Positions 24,478 through 35,430 of a stretch of DNA of 64,000 nt are shown here, piece after piece. The translations under genes were made by a program, and so were the position numbers. The stretch comes from Albula goreensis. Taxonomy: Eukaryota; Chordata; Actinopteri; Albuliformes; Albulidae. The DNA lies in contig CM040745.1 of the NCBI GenBank assembly GCA_022829145.1, positions 42,198,144 to 42,262,143 on the forward strand. The letters are read 5' to 3'. Positions within the stretch are counted from its first letter, which is position 1. Each line of letters opens with the position of its first letter. Below the pieces are notes generated by a model. The model did no database searches and was not told where the DNA came from. It saw only the letters and a program-made list of their open reading frames with translations.

Positions 24478-25620
24478 TTACCAGATTCTCCATGGCATCC
24501 TTCTCATGGGATTCCACCTGGGAGAGACAGGTCATAGTCAGGACTAAGGTCTGACATATATGACTGAGGGAATCAGGACTGAGTAACACAAGAGATGTGT
24601 ATGCACTGACCAGTGAGATCATTCTACTTTTATTACAGAAGCCATCATGTCAGGTTGAAGCATTTGACAGATACTGCACTGTTTCTGACATGTATATGAA
24701 ATAAGAATGAAGTGGTTGAAATGCTTCAAAATCTTCTGGAAAACCTTAATAAACTTGCTCTGATTGTGTGCTAAAAACCAAAAAGTAAACTGGTACAAGT
24801 AGCAGTGAACGGATGTGAACCTAAAGTGGAGTGCACTGTGTAGACAGAGCTCGGTCAGACTGTTCACCAGGGCTGTGAGCATATTCTCTTTGTCCTCCAT
24901 CTCCTTTTTAAGAACATGGACTTCCTCCTCTCTGCATTTATGCTCACTCTTCACTGAGAGCTGCAGGGCCACTGTTTGAGTGATCTTTCTGCAGAGCATT
25001 GAAAACATGGGTTTCAGCCTTCAACTGTACAGCTTCAGCTTTCTACTACACAGCTTTAGTGTTCAACTGAGCAGCTTCAGTGTTCAATTGTGCAATTACA
25101 GTGTTCATCCTGTGGTTTTACTACAATGTTTGTCACAAATGAAGAAGTACCACAGCTCACCATCTGAACTTGTGAAGTCAAACACATGTGGCCTGATCGA
25201 CCATGCTGTGAATGAATGAATCCCACCTCTCCTCGGCAGAATCGATACTTACTGGGCCAGAACTACCTTCCTCTCCTCCACATGTTCGACTATGGCTGCC
25301 AGCTGCTGCTCCTTCTGTCTTTGTTCATTCACATCTGCCAGATTCTCACTCTGCAGAATCTGGAGAGCCATTTTCTAGCCAGTGAAAGAGAGCTTTTCAT
25401 TCAGCTGTACAACCTTCCATTGATTTTCCAGGGACTAATTGAAGAAAGGCCTTCATTGCCATCCTGTTGTTACCACTAACATATTTAAGGATAATTGATT
25501 GGCTACTGAACTCAGTTCCTCCACAGTCAGGCTGACTTTTTCTTCTCTTTCTCCAGAGCCTTTTGGGATTTGTTAGCAATCTCCTGGTGGCAAAGGAAGA
25601 GGAATATTTTATCTGAATTT
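24478..25620 (-). pseudogene. Coiled-coil exon cluster, unit 1
   Basis: Several exon-like pieces on the minus strand. 24482-24522 encodes VESHEKDAMENL with AG and GT borders. 24840-25000 encodes ITQTVALQLSVKSEHKCREE then KKEMEDKENMLTALVNSL. 25245-25440 encodes ENLADVNEQRQKEQQLAAI then VEERKVVLAQ, with an internal TAG. 25500-25590 encodes SQKALEKEKKKSA. All are charged, heptad-like alpha-helical text. Unit 2 repeats the same order. I do not recognise the parent gene; a stathmin-like or other coiled-coil protein is possible. Confidence 0.4.
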
Positions 25621-25667
25621 ACAGGCTCAACTAAAAAAAATCTTTGAACTGTGAATTCATCCTTCTT

Positions 25668-26400
25668 ACCAGGTTCTTGTCAGCGGCCATTTTATATCCT
25701 TCCACCTGGGGAAGAGATGGACAATAATCAGCACTAAAATCTGACAGGCGATGTGTAACATTGAGGAAATTAGGCTGATCACAAGAAATATATATGATAC
25801 AAAAATGATTTCTGAATACTGACGTATAGGATTGTTTTGTTTTTCTGATAGCACACATAAAGTCACTATTTTAATAGATATTATGCTCCAACTAAAATTT
25901 GTTTTGAAACAGTGCTTAAAATGTTTAAAAACCTTCAGGACAAATTTTAAAATTCAGATTACAATCTGCATGGCCGACAGTAACTGAGTATAAGTAGCAC
26001 TGAGCAGATGTGAATCTAAAGTGGAGCACATTGTGTTGACAGAGCTAGGTCAAACACTGATCACCAGGGCTGTCAGGTTCTGCTCTTTCTCTTCCATCTC
26101 CTTCTTCATCAGGCCAATCCTCTTTTCAAACTCCTCCTCCAAATTTTTATCAGCTCCTGCAGGGCCTCTACTGGAGTGGTCTTCCTGCAAAGCAAACATA
26201 GGTCTTCAAACTTCAACTGTGCAGCTCCAATTCATAAGTGCACATTTCTCCAGCTGTATTACTTCAGTGTTAATCACAAGTAAAGTACCACAGCTCTGTG
26301 GATTGTGGAGAATGAGTGATGCTTTTTTCTCCACCAGAGGCTGGATCTCATAGTTGATGTTTCTGTGTTAGTCCTTACAGTGTGTAACATTGAGGAAATT
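25668..26400 (-). pseudogene. Coiled-coil exon cluster, unit 2
   Basis: Paralogue of unit 1 at an offset of about 1.18 kb. 25671-25712 encodes VEGYKMAADKNL between AG and GT. 26060-26195 encodes LEEEFEKRIGLMKKEMEEKE then QNLTALV, followed by a stop. Introns are also alike (the segments near 25755-25850 and 26385-26480 match), so the duplication was at DNA level. Confidence 0.4.
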
Positions 26401-26865
26401 TGGATTAACACAAGGCATATACAGTATATGCTCCAGGAATGATTTGTGAATACTGACTTAAAGGATTGTTCTATTTTTCTGATAAGTGCATTTATCTTGA
26501 GCAGCAGTATTAGACCACTGTCATTTGCTGAGTAGAGATTAAACCAAATGTGACAATGAATTTAAAAATAAACAAAGTTCCTGAGGAAACTGCTGGCCGA
26601 AGACTTACGGTGAAGGCACACTGGCAGCATTGACGCTGGCCACCGAAGCCACCTCCATCAATTTTGAATGGGGACCGGTGAGATGCTCGCGTGGGCATGG
26701 TGGGATTGCAGGCGTTCAGCGGCCCAACGGCAGGCATCGAGAAGAAGTTAAAATCAGTGATCTTTGACCCGGCCGCTTGAAAATGTCACCAAGCAGCAAC
26801 CAATCAGACGTCACAACATCGCATTTTCATTCCGCGGGTACAGTCAAAGGAATGAAATCATTAAA

Positions 26866-27700
26866 ATGGAGGAGAAACTAATCATTGCTCTGTCAGCGTT
26901 CCACGAAATGTATGACCCTAGTCTGCCACAATACAGGGGCAATGACAGGAAAAACACCACTTTGAAAAAGGTGGCAGAAATCTTTTCTGGTGTGTAAATG
27001 TGTGTGAACATGTATAAATATAATGTACAGTAATATTGCTTAATGTACAGTACCAAGGTTTTCCACACGATATGAATATCTGATCTATCTGGTGTAGCTA
27101 AGCTATTGCTATCCTGAGTCATGAACTGTACATCTCAAGGGTTGTGACACACTCAAAATAAATTTGTGGATGATAATATAAATAAATAAAATACATACAT
27201 AGATAAAGCAGCTACGTTACACCAATATATGTAGCATGGAGAGTAACAGCTATTAATGAGATCAGAATAAAAATGTGTTAAACCAACCAAAACAGTGATT
27301 CACGTAACTGCACATATAAAGTACATATTTCCATTTTTTACTTTCATCAGACGAAATATTCAAAAAAGGTGGAAAAGCCTGAGGGACACCTCCAAAAAAA
27401 GGAGGGGGGAGACCAGCAAAGGAGTGGGGCTGGTATGGCAGTTAAACAGCCATGGCGCTACATGGCTGTAATGGGCTTTCTTGCCCCATTTATTGAGTAC
27501 AGGCTGACCTCATCCAACATCAGAGTCTGTACCAGCCAGCCCACCCTTTCTGCAGCCAGCCAGCTAGCCAGCCAGCCCACCTCCTCTGTAGCCAGCCAGC
27601 CCACCCCTTCTGTAGCCAGCCAGCCCAGCCAGCCAGCCCACCCCTTCTGTAGCCAGCCAGCCCACGGCCAGTGGCAGTGAGCCCCCTCAGCAGCCAGTTC
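26866..27700 (+). pseudogene. Harbinger MADF-domain DNA-binding protein
   Basis: First piece (26866-26994): MEEKLIIALSAFHEMYDPSL then KNTTLKKVAEIFSGV, the start of a MADF (Myb/SANT-like) domain, ending at a GT. Second piece (about 27352-27700): after an AG, the rest of the domain is in mixed frames, then AGMAVKQPWRYMAVMGFLAP followed by FIEYRLTSSN. Harbinger elements carry such a protein to help the transposase bind DNA and enter the nucleus. It is convergent with the transposase fragments at 28.0-28.6 kb. A frameshift near 27370 breaks it. Confidence 0.65.
27531..27665. repeat. GCCAGCCAGCCCACCCCTTCT minisatellite in the MADF gene
   Basis: Five or so copies of a ~25-base unit in the coding tail of the MADF-type gene, giving SQPTSSVASQPTPSVASQP. 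Confidence 0.8.
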
Positions 27701-27978
27701 ATCTGGGAGGAGGAAATGCCAGGTGACCAGGCATCACAGGCTGAGGACCCTCAGCCAGGCCCCTCCGAAGAGCCACAGTCAGCTTTGCCAGACAACCAGA
27801 TATGTCTCCTTTTGAGCACATGCTGGTGACAGCTATAAATAAGCAAATAAATAATAAAGGAGCCTAAACATGGTTTTTCCAAGGGACTGCACCCTCCTGG
27901 TTGAAGTATTCACAGAAGGCCTCCCTCACTTGAATGGCCACTTGAGGTGCATTGTTGCTGCCCATCCTTCCCACTGGC

Positions 27979-28011
27979 CTGAGAGCAGCAGCAGCAGCAG
28001 CAGCAGCAGCA
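27979..28011. repeat. (GCA)n trinucleotide repeat
   Basis: About ten GCA/AGC units, just beyond the transposase C-terminal fragment. Confidence 0.9.
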
Positions 28012-28564
28012 TTAGGTGTATGTGCTGATGCATTGTCCCTCCTTCTCCCTGCAGGTTGCCTTCACACACAGCTCCACTTTCTCAGGGGCCATATATATGA
28101 CATGGCGATACATTCGCCACTGAGAGGAAAGGATCCCAAAACTGCACTCCACTGTCAGCCTGGCAGGGCTGAGACAATAATATAAGATCCTCTTCTCCCT
28201 GAGCATGTTGAGGCCTGGGTAAGGCCACATCAGAGGGGGAATGCTCCTACATAGGGGAAGCTGCCACGGTGCTCAAATCCTGGGATGACGGAATCTGCAG
28301 GGAGATCCAGTGTTCCATCCAGGTGGCCGCTACCAAAGTTGGATTTTGCCAGGGTGTCACAGTCACTGTTCCTCCCACATCCACAACTATGAAAAGATAT
28401 TCAGAGTCCACCACAGCCAAGATTTTGTCGAACCAGGAGCCAGAGTTGGGTGGAACCTGAATGACCATATGCTTGCCACTGATAGATCCCAGGCAGTTCG
28501 GAAAATTGCAACGCTGTTTGACAGCCGCAGACTTCTTCACAAAGTGAGCAGAAGCCAGACCCAT
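28012..28564 (-). pseudogene. Harbinger (HARBI1-like) DDE transposase, deleted
   Basis: The upper piece (28247-28564) reads CNFPNCLGSISGKHMVIQVP then DKILAVVDSEYLFIVVDVGG, the first catalytic-Asp region of HARBI1-like nucleases. The lower piece (28012-28230) reads YPGLNMLREKRILYYCLSPA then ECSFGILSSQWRMYRHVIYM, the last conserved block with the expected Glu. The segment between, with the second Asp, is missing or out of frame. The convergent MADF gene makes this a two-gene Harbinger remnant. I could not locate terminal repeats. Confidence 0.8.
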
Positions 28565-29185
28565 CAGGGAGAAAATGGCAGTGGAGACCTCACAGGTGTT
28601 TATGTTTCAAAAATTCAAGAGGGATGGTCAACCTCAGAGTGGAAGGATGGTGGTATATACTTACATTCTTTATATTCAGGCATTATTGAATGAAAAAAAG
28701 ACAGAAATATACTTGTAACTTGTATTATTAATACAAAAACTATCCAATTATTCACAATATTATCTTATTTATATAACAAAATTTTATATATCTTATTATC
28801 TGCAACAGTCTCATTAAAGATTAAACACAGGCTGAGCTGTTGCCAAAGTTTTGTTATATAAGGGACATATTATGCATTAATCATACATGAGAATGGTTAT
28901 GATCTCACCTGTCCTTTTCTTCTTCTTTACTAAAAAAAACTTCTAAGGTAGTGCTGCACCATTCACTTAGGCAAATTTAACCTGTACCATCTGCAATTCT
29001 CATCCAAAGCAAAACTCACAGTGAAGTTGCATTAGCCAATGAGAAGCATGCATTTTCAGGCTCCAATCAAATAAGCAATAAGCAATCAAAAGCCACAGCG
29101 GCACAGAGGATACAAAACAACACAAAGTGAAGCACAAATGATGAAAGATTTACATTTAAACATTACTGTGGTCTCCTCTTTTTGC
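28565..29185. other. AT-rich gap
   Basis: No gene or repeat recognised. Confidence 0.4.
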
Positions 29186-29712
29186 AATTAGGCAAATTAG
29201 CTAATTCCATTGACCTGTCCAAAGCTTTCGACACAGTTGTCCATGATGTTTTGAAACTTATACGTTTTAACTAAGGACTCTCGGAGCAAACAGTCGCTTA
29301 ATTCTCAAACTACCTTAGTAACAGGTCTCAGTGCTCTGATATTGCATTTGTCCACAAGGGTGTACAGATTAGGTTTATTTGGTCCACTTTTATTCACTAT
29401 TTATATGAATAATCTTGATGAAAATATGTCAGATGCTACTTTTTTATGCTGATGATACTGTTACATACTGCTGTGCGTCAACTCTTGTACAGGCCATTGA
29501 ATACTTGCAATCCCCACAACCCTACACAAGTCAGTTTTCAAATGTCTTTTTAAGATTTATGACTTTCACTCTGTTTTATGGCACAAAAGAATGGTTTAGT
29601 GGATATAAATTCCAGAAAAATTGCTTGTTCAACTGCTCAATTGCTTGTGAACAAATAGCTTGGTCACAAGTACACGGCTGTTCCTGTTTATGGTTTATTC
29701 TAAACAATGCCT
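29186..29712 (+). mobile_element. LINE reverse-transcriptase fragment, decayed
   Basis: Mixed-frame translation gives IDLSKAFDTVVHDVLK, then GPLLFTIYMNNLDE and FYADDTVTYCCAST, the catalytic RT blocks of a non-LTR element with a YADD motif. Stops and shifts throughout. Probably a CR1/L2/Rex1-like LINE. Confidence 0.7.
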
Positions 29713-29878
29713 AGCCACTTGACCAAGGTTTCCCGAATGGAAGCAGCATTTATTCTTTTTTACTTTTTGCTTGCGAGTACTAGATGGAACTCATGGACGC
29801 TATATTTTGATGCGATGAGAGCGAGCTATCCGCTGTACTTGGGAAGCCGTGGTGTTGGTTGCCAGCGGCTGTAGTAAT

Positions 29879-30100
29879 GTTAATAATCATTTTCTTCAAT
29901 TGTTGGTAAGCAAACCGAGTGTATATCAGCTGCATGCCGTCCCGGGAGGTTTAGGAGGTGCATTGTGAGTAGTGAGTAGTTGGCTAGGGAGACAAATTGT
30001 ACACAACAGTGTCTAGGTACTTTTACACTTGATAAGATTCTGCAGGACAGCACAATTAACATTTGCGTGTTTATTTGTCATGAAGTAACATTGGAGTGGT
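29879..30100 (-). repeat. Spacer repeat next to 18S fragment (copy 1)
   Basis: Related copies are at 35264-35430 (same strand) and about 37010-37150 (opposite strand). Shared core words include ATCAGCTGCATGC, GGAGGTTTAGGAGGTGCATT and TTGTACACAACAGTG. Class unknown. Confidence 0.6.
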
Positions 30101-30222
30101 CAAAGGAACCATAACTGATTTAATGAGCCATTTGCAGTTTCACTGTATCGGCCATGTGTACTCAAAAATGTATGGTTTAACTTTTGAGACAAGCATATGC
30201 GATTGGCAGGATCAACCAGGTA
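30082..30222 (-). rRNA. 18S rRNA 5'-end fragment (copy 1)
   Basis: Minus strand starts TACCTGGTTGATCCTGCCAA, the universal 18S 5' end, and continues to TCAGTTATGGTTCCTTTG and a little beyond, with scattered substitutions. Only ~120-140 of ~1850 nucleotides are present, so it is a fragment. Upstream on the same strand is the GC-rich spacer-like DNA. Confidence 0.9.
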
Positions 30223-30368
30223 ACGCCTTCGGCCTTCTCCTGCGCACCCAGCCCACCCTCCCACCCAGTCTGGGTCCAAGCCTGTGTTGCACACTTGGAC
30301 ACAAAGGGACTTCCAGGCGTGCGTGGGTTTTGAATTATTTCTTTTTACTTCTCACTGGAAATACTGAA

Positions 30369-30433
30369 AATACACAAACACAAGCACACATCGCTCAGCG
30401 TTGCTACATGCTACCAGCTGCCTTGGGTTACTG
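30369..30433. repeat. Direct repeat, copy 1
   Basis: Matches 30714-30779 almost exactly (AATACACAAACACAAGCACA ... GGGTTACTGGC). The 280 bp between are not recognised. It may be the ends of a small element. Confidence 0.7.
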
Positions 30434-30713
30434 GCTCACACGCTGTACAAACTGAAATGTGTTCTTAAACTATATGTTAACGTACACATTCACTCTAACT
30501 CAAACTCACTCACGATTTCAAACACGCACACAACTCACATTTTAGCGGGCTACAGTACTTACACTACCAGGGAAAATGCAATCTCACATTTCACTTAACT
30601 TGCCAAGCTGCGATAAACTCCTATTACATAGCAGTTCGCTACTCATACACATACACATTATACATCTTTATCGCTGTTTTGTACATGTTTTCAGCACTTT
30701 TGCTCACCTGAAA

Positions 30714-30779
30714 ATACACAAACACAAGCACACATCGCTCAGCGTTGCTACATGCTACCAGCTGCCTTGGGTTACTGGC
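30714..30779. repeat. Direct repeat, copy 2
   Basis: Second copy of the 66-base repeat. Confidence 0.7.
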
Positions 30780-30960
30780 GGAGGCGCCCTCTCGCGCCCT
30801 GCCTAAAGGACCCCACAGCTGCCCAGGGTGCCTGTGTGAATTTCCCCGATGATCTCACTGAATAACCCCTGCTAACATACTGTAGTAGATCTTACACGTG
30901 AACAAGTTTAAGTGAAGATAATTAGTGAACAACACAGATTAACCAAAACAATAAAACAAA

Positions 30961-31911
30961 TATAGCCGCAAGCGGCGATCAACGGGGTCCAAGCAGTCCA
31001 GTGGTTAAGAGTCGCCATGGCAAATTGATCTGATCATTTCAAAAGTGTGACTGTAAGCACTGATAGGAAGTTTATGTCTTAAGAATCACATTTATTAAGC
31101 AAACCACAAACAGCTCAAAACTTATTGTCAAAAACACGTTTTGGTTTGTTAAAACGGCACCATCAGGCCAATCAGACAAATGTTCATATACAGCGCTCTT
31201 TGACACATCCTTAACCATCCTATAAAGTTTTGTGAAGATAGGAGACAGCTATGTTAGTATAATGGCTACTAAAATTTGATTGGCTGATATTGGCCATCCT
31301 GTTTGAGCAATCACATTGTTCTTGTAGATATTCATACTAGCCTTGAGCAACATGCAGCCTGCAAAGTTTCAAGTTGATTGGACAATGGGTTCAGGAGTTA
31401 TGAATATTTGCGTGCTATAGCGCCACCTATTGATGGATTTACACCAAATTCGGTAAGCTTGATTGTAGTAGGCTGGAGATGAGGCACGTGTAGTTTGGTG
31501 ATGATTGGACATTGCATTAAGGAAATATGACCTCACTTCCTGTTTAACTGACAAATGGGAAAATCAAAAATCCATCTGATAACTTTTGTGAGGCGCCAAT
31601 TTTGATTAGATGTGGCCTGTGAAAATTTTTTAAACGTTTTGATAAAATTCAAAATGGCACAATTTTGATTCTAGCCCAAACGGTTCAAGAGTTATGAGGC
31701 AAAACATGTGTGGCTCTCTTTAGCGCCACCATGTGGCCAATCGGGCTAATTTTTTAAACCTGAGTAGTGGGTGGATATAGAAACCTATCTACCAAGTTTG
31801 GTAGCTGTAGCTTCTATAGTTTTGGCTGTGCAAACACTTTTAGGACAGAAAAATAATAATAAAAACCTGAACAAATACAATAGGGTTCCAGCAGCTTCGC
31901 TTGGACCCCTA
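30961..31911 (+). mobile_element. Non-autonomous element with GGGGTCCAAGC termini
   Basis: Begins TATAGCCGCAAGCGGCGATC and has GGGGTCCAAGC at 30984; ends GCTTGGACCCCTA at about 31910. The inverted ends and lack of coding capacity suggest a non-autonomous DNA transposon; a Helitron is an alternative because the end is CTAG. I recall similar ends as a common fish repeat but cannot confirm the class. Confidence 0.5.
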
Positions 31912-31977
31912 GTGACATGAGTGAGTTGGGGGGTGTCCACTGTCCTTCATATGTCTCACATCACTGTGGATCCCACA

Positions 31978-32955
31978 CCTGCATGTGCACCCATCCACCC
32001 CCCCCTCCGTCCTCCCACCTCCAGAACCTGGGCCTCCGTTTCACCCTCGCTGCCCACAGTTACGCCCCCACACCTCCAGTTATTGGGCCCAAAAGCCCCG
32101 CAGCCCCGGGCTACTGGTCACCTGAATCCAGAGGCAGACAACCAGTCCCCTGAAAAATGGCAAAGGGGGGCTACTGGCCCCCTGAATGGCAACGGGGGGC
32201 AACTGGTCCCCCTTTGCCTGGCCCATCTCCAGAACCAAAGTCCAGCGGGCAACTGGTCCCCCTCCACACTTGGGCTCTGGCCAGCAACTGACCTGACTGC
32301 CTGCCCGTCCGCCTGCCGCCTCACGTGGTCTCCTCTGTGCATGCATGCATGCATGCATGCATGCATGCATGCGTGCGTGCATGCGTCCCCCCAGCCAGCC
32401 ACTGCCTGCCTGCTCGCCCTTTGCTGGAGCTCAATGGGTACACTTGCTTTCCATGTCCATTGGATGGAGACACGATGGAGATGGGTGACAGAGTGCCCCA
32501 GCCAAGGACCATCCGGTGGCTGGTTCCCTCCGAGGTTTCCCTGGCTGGTGCTCAGAGTCTCGCAGGCCCATCTGGGTAAAGCCAATGACAAGAGGTCTTG
32601 GGGCCCAGACCATCTTGACCCGTCTACGCCAGCTAGCTAATGTGGAGTGACAGCCCACCCAAGCAGAACTGGCGCTGAGAGTTGAACCCAACACCAGGTG
32701 CAAGATCCCAAGCCCCCGCCTCCTCTTCCTCTTCCCCTCCTCCTTCAAGGTGACACACTTGACCTCCACTCACCAGAGGTAAAGTCCAATGGTGCAACTG
32801 GTCCCCCTGCTGCAAACAAAGGGCCTTTGTTTGGGCGCCCCACCACCGCCTATGTCTGGGCTGGACATATGAAGCCCCGCACTTTCCTCCCTGTCCTTGG
32901 AGGCCGGCTTGTGTGCGAGTTAGTTAGTGATCCCCCCACCATTTATATCCGCTAA
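31978..32955 (-). other. Probable rDNA 5' external transcribed spacer (copy 1)
   Basis: GC-rich DNA that is the reverse complement of 35907-36830. In the right-hand copy this sequence runs straight into the 18S 5' end, so it is most simply the 5' ETS of an rDNA unit. It contains several spaced copies of GGGGGACCAGTTGCC (minus strand). Its long open frames are by-products of composition. Confidence 0.6.
32338..32384. repeat. (TGCA)n microsatellite
   Basis: About eleven TGCA units, drifting to TGCG. The mirrored copy at 36426-36452 has a shorter, degenerate version. Confidence 0.9.
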
Positions 32956-33551
32956 ACCCTTCTTTTCTGCCATGAAACAGAAAGTCCTTAGTCTGCAAGA
33001 AAAAAGCCTGTATATGATGTCCACCTTTAGACATCTGAAAACTGACTTGTGTACTGTCAGTTCTCTGTGACTCTTGAAGTCCTTGAAAAGATCTGTTGAA
33101 TCTGGACTGGATGTTTAGGCAAAGACAATTTTCTGACATCTTGCAGTTTGTGGATCATGCATTCATCAACAGTTGATAAGTTTGCTTCTAAAATGGCAAT
33201 AGTTGTTTAAAAAGATTTGGCTAATTTGAAATCATGGTGATGTCACGTTGTCTCTTTTGAGGCCACCAATAGGAAGTGTGGATGTAGCCTGAAATCTGCA
33301 TATGTGCATGAGTGCCCTGGAATGTGGTGCAAGTGTGTTACAATGACAGAAAAAGAAATCCTTTGGAATTTGATGAGCTGGTGTAGAAAGCTTTTTTCAG
33401 TTTGTCTTTACCTGTCGTTGTGGGGACGAGTTTCCTTTAAAAATAAACAATTCCAGATATTGCGGCATCGAAGGGGTGCTCATGAAACCACGACTGCAAG
33501 GGTTGTGCTAACTATGCCATTAAAAAAAGGAGCTCATCCTACTAGTGCTTT
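32956..33551. other. Gap with a repeated segment
   Basis: 33413-33503 (TTGTGGGGACG ... AACAATTCCAGATATTGCG) recurs in the same orientation at 37173-37265. Otherwise nothing recognised. Confidence 0.5.
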
Positions 33552-33572
33552 GTGCTCGCTTTGGCAGCACAC

Positions 33573-33604
<32 letters not shown>

Positions 33605-33655
33605 TCATGGCTCCTGCATAAGGATGACACGCATACTGGTGAAGCATTCCATGTT
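33552..33655 (+). ncRNA. U6 snRNA copy (probable pseudogene)
   Basis: Starts GTGCTCGCTTTGGCAGCACA, contains the ACAGAGA box (GATACAGAGAAGATTA) and the CAAGGATGACACGCA-like region, here with ATAAGGATG. Several substitutions and no TTTT terminator directly after CCATG. U6 is the catalytic snRNA of the spliceosome; this copy is probably inactive. Confidence 0.9.
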
Positions 33656-34287
33656 GTTGTTCCTGGTTACCTTATGCAGTAACTATCACAAACAACAGGG
33701 GTCATTTTAAGTGTAACCCTTTTAATACGTGATAGTGGGGTTTTCTCACTCTTAGGCAAGAGAAGGAGCTCAGGTGTTGTTTGTCTGTGCATTGCGCTCA
33801 GAGAGCAGCATCTTGGCGAATTTTCATGTCTTTGGGACTTGTATATGATGCAGCCGGAACCACAGGCCAAACAATTGGTCAAGTGTAACACTTTTCACAC
33901 ATGATAATTGGATTTTCCTTCTCACAGAGCAACATCTTGACTCATTTTTGTGTCTTTAGGACTTACATATGATGCAAATGCAATCATAGGCCAAGCAATA
34001 CATTTTCAATGTAACCCAAGTTACACACAATTGTGGGATGTTCTCACTTGTCAGCAAGAGCAGGATCTCAAATTTTGTTTCTCTATCGATTGCACTCAGA
34101 GAGCAACATCTGGTCTAATTTTCATGTGTCAGTGATTTACATATAATACAACCCTAGCCATCAGCCAAACAGTAGGAGTCATTGGAAGAATACACTTTCT
34201 CATACATGACAGTTGCAGCAGCAGTAGCTCAAGTGTTGCTTTCCCATGCATTGCACTCAGAGAGAAATATCCTGGCTGGAAGAGCAA
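33656..34287. repeat. Tandem array of an unnamed ~120-170 bp unit
   Basis: Related segments near 33690-33890, 33900-34010, 34020-34170 and 34200-34270 share ATTGCACTCAGAGAGCA, TTTTCATGTCTTTGGGACT and ACAGGCCAAACAATTG-type words. Further copies lie at 34690-34870 and 37290-37400. Class unknown. Confidence 0.6.
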
Positions 34288-34356
34288 AGGTCCCACCGGG
34301 ATTTCAACTCGCATCACTGGATTCAGAAAACATGCTAACCGTTACACCATGGAACC
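34288..34356 (-). tRNA. tRNA-Gln (CTG)-like pseudogene
   Basis: Minus strand starts GGTTCCATGGTGTAACGGTT with anticodon loop TTCTGAA (CTG, Gln) and ends GGTGGGACCT. Only 69 nt and with stem mismatches, so probably a pseudogene. Confidence 0.8.
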
Positions 34357-34472
34357 AATGGCTTCATGGCCAGATGGGGGTGCCAATTCCAAAAAGTGCC
34401 CCCTATCTTGTCTGCTTCTCAGAAGGTCATGCAGTGATCCAAGGGACAGATGAGAAAGCCGGGTAGGTAACA

Positions 34473-34545
34473 GGGAGTTAACTCAAATGGTAGCGCGCTC
34501 TCTTAGAATGCGAGAGTAGTAGCAGGATCAACGCCCAACTTCTCT
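34473..34545 (+). tRNA. tRNA-Ala-like pseudogene
   Basis: GGGAGTTAACTCAAATGGTA, then anticodon arm CTCTCTTAGAATGCGAGAG and T-arm AGCAGGATCAACGCCC. The layout is tRNA-Ala, but the anticodon position reads AGA rather than AGC. Confidence 0.7.
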
Positions 34546-35064
34546 TGTAGTTTCCCTCCTCAAGGTCAGCCTTTTCCCAAACTCCACGAACAGGGAGGCC
34601 CACCTGACCCCCTCATCATGGCACCGGAGAGGGGGGCAAAAACCTGCATGGGGTTCCTTCCGCACTTCACCCCTGGTGTGGCTGTGCAACCCCACATGAC
34701 AGTTGTAAGAGCAGCAACTCAAGTGTTTCTTTCTTATCCATTGCAATCAGTGAGCAGCATCCTGGCTGATTTACATGTGTGTGGGACTTGATATAATCCC
34801 AGCCATAGGCAACAGGGGTAATTTTACGTGTGACCCTAGTCATATGCACCTGTTTGATTTTCCTGCGCTATCTGATGTAGCATGACTCAGAAAAAGTAAT
34901 GTTTAGTGGATAGAAATTCCTGTCAGTGATGTTTATCTAATATAAAATGAATACATGGGTGCTTCATTCAGATACCTCTCCTCTGCTGTAAATATACCAT
35001 GTTTTAAATTCATTGAAAATGTCCCTTTGTAAAGTTTTGGATCACCAATGCAACCAGGAACATC
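34546..35064. other. Gap with one more copy of the tandem unit
   Basis: 34690-34870 belongs to the repeat family at 33656-34287. Nothing else recognised. Confidence 0.4.
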
Positions 35065-35167
35065 AATATGGAACGCTTCACCAATATGCGAGTCATCCTT
35101 GCGCAGGGGCCATGCTAATCTTCTCTGTATGGTTCCAATTTTAGGATATGTGCTGCCGAATGAAGCA
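35065..35167 (-). ncRNA. U6 snRNA copy 2 (probable pseudogene)
   Basis: Minus strand: TTCGGCAGCACATATCCTAA, AACCATACAGAGAAGATTAG, CCCCTGCGCAAGGATGACTC, ending GCGTTCCATATTG. Closer to canonical U6 than copy 1, but it has a changed 5' stem and no T-run. The bases after it (ATGTTCCTGGTTGC) resemble those after copy 1, so the two share flanks. Confidence 0.9.
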
Positions 35168-35263
35168 TAATGAAGCGGTAGGACTTGTTCCTATTTCAAT
35201 TGCATAGTTAGAGCAGTTAAAGGCAACATGTCTTCCCAACTCTATGCAATGAGTGGCCATTGT

Positions 35264-35430
35264 AATGGTAATCATCATGTTCTTTAATTGTATGTAAGCA
35301 AATCGAGTGTATATCAGCTGCATGCAGTCCTGGGAGGTTTAGGAGGTGCATTGTGAGTAGTGAGGACTTGGGAGGCAAATTGTACACAACAGTGTCTTGC
35401 TGTTTTTACACTTGATAACATTCTTCAGTA
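35264..35430 (-). repeat. Spacer repeat (copy 2)
   Basis: Same family and strand as 29879-30100. Confidence 0.6.

Larger units (their letters stand above)
30291..31977. other. Insertion that splits the left rDNA-like arm
   Basis: The right-hand copy (36720-36868) is continuous across the point where this segment sits in the left arm. The insert contains two copies of a 66-base sequence and the palindrome-ended element at 30961-31911. Confidence 0.6.

Noticed and set aside
31921..32640. A 239-codon frame and overlapping frames in the GC-rich block
   Set aside because: The DNA is an inverted copy of the probable rDNA spacer; low stop density comes from composition, and both strands are open.
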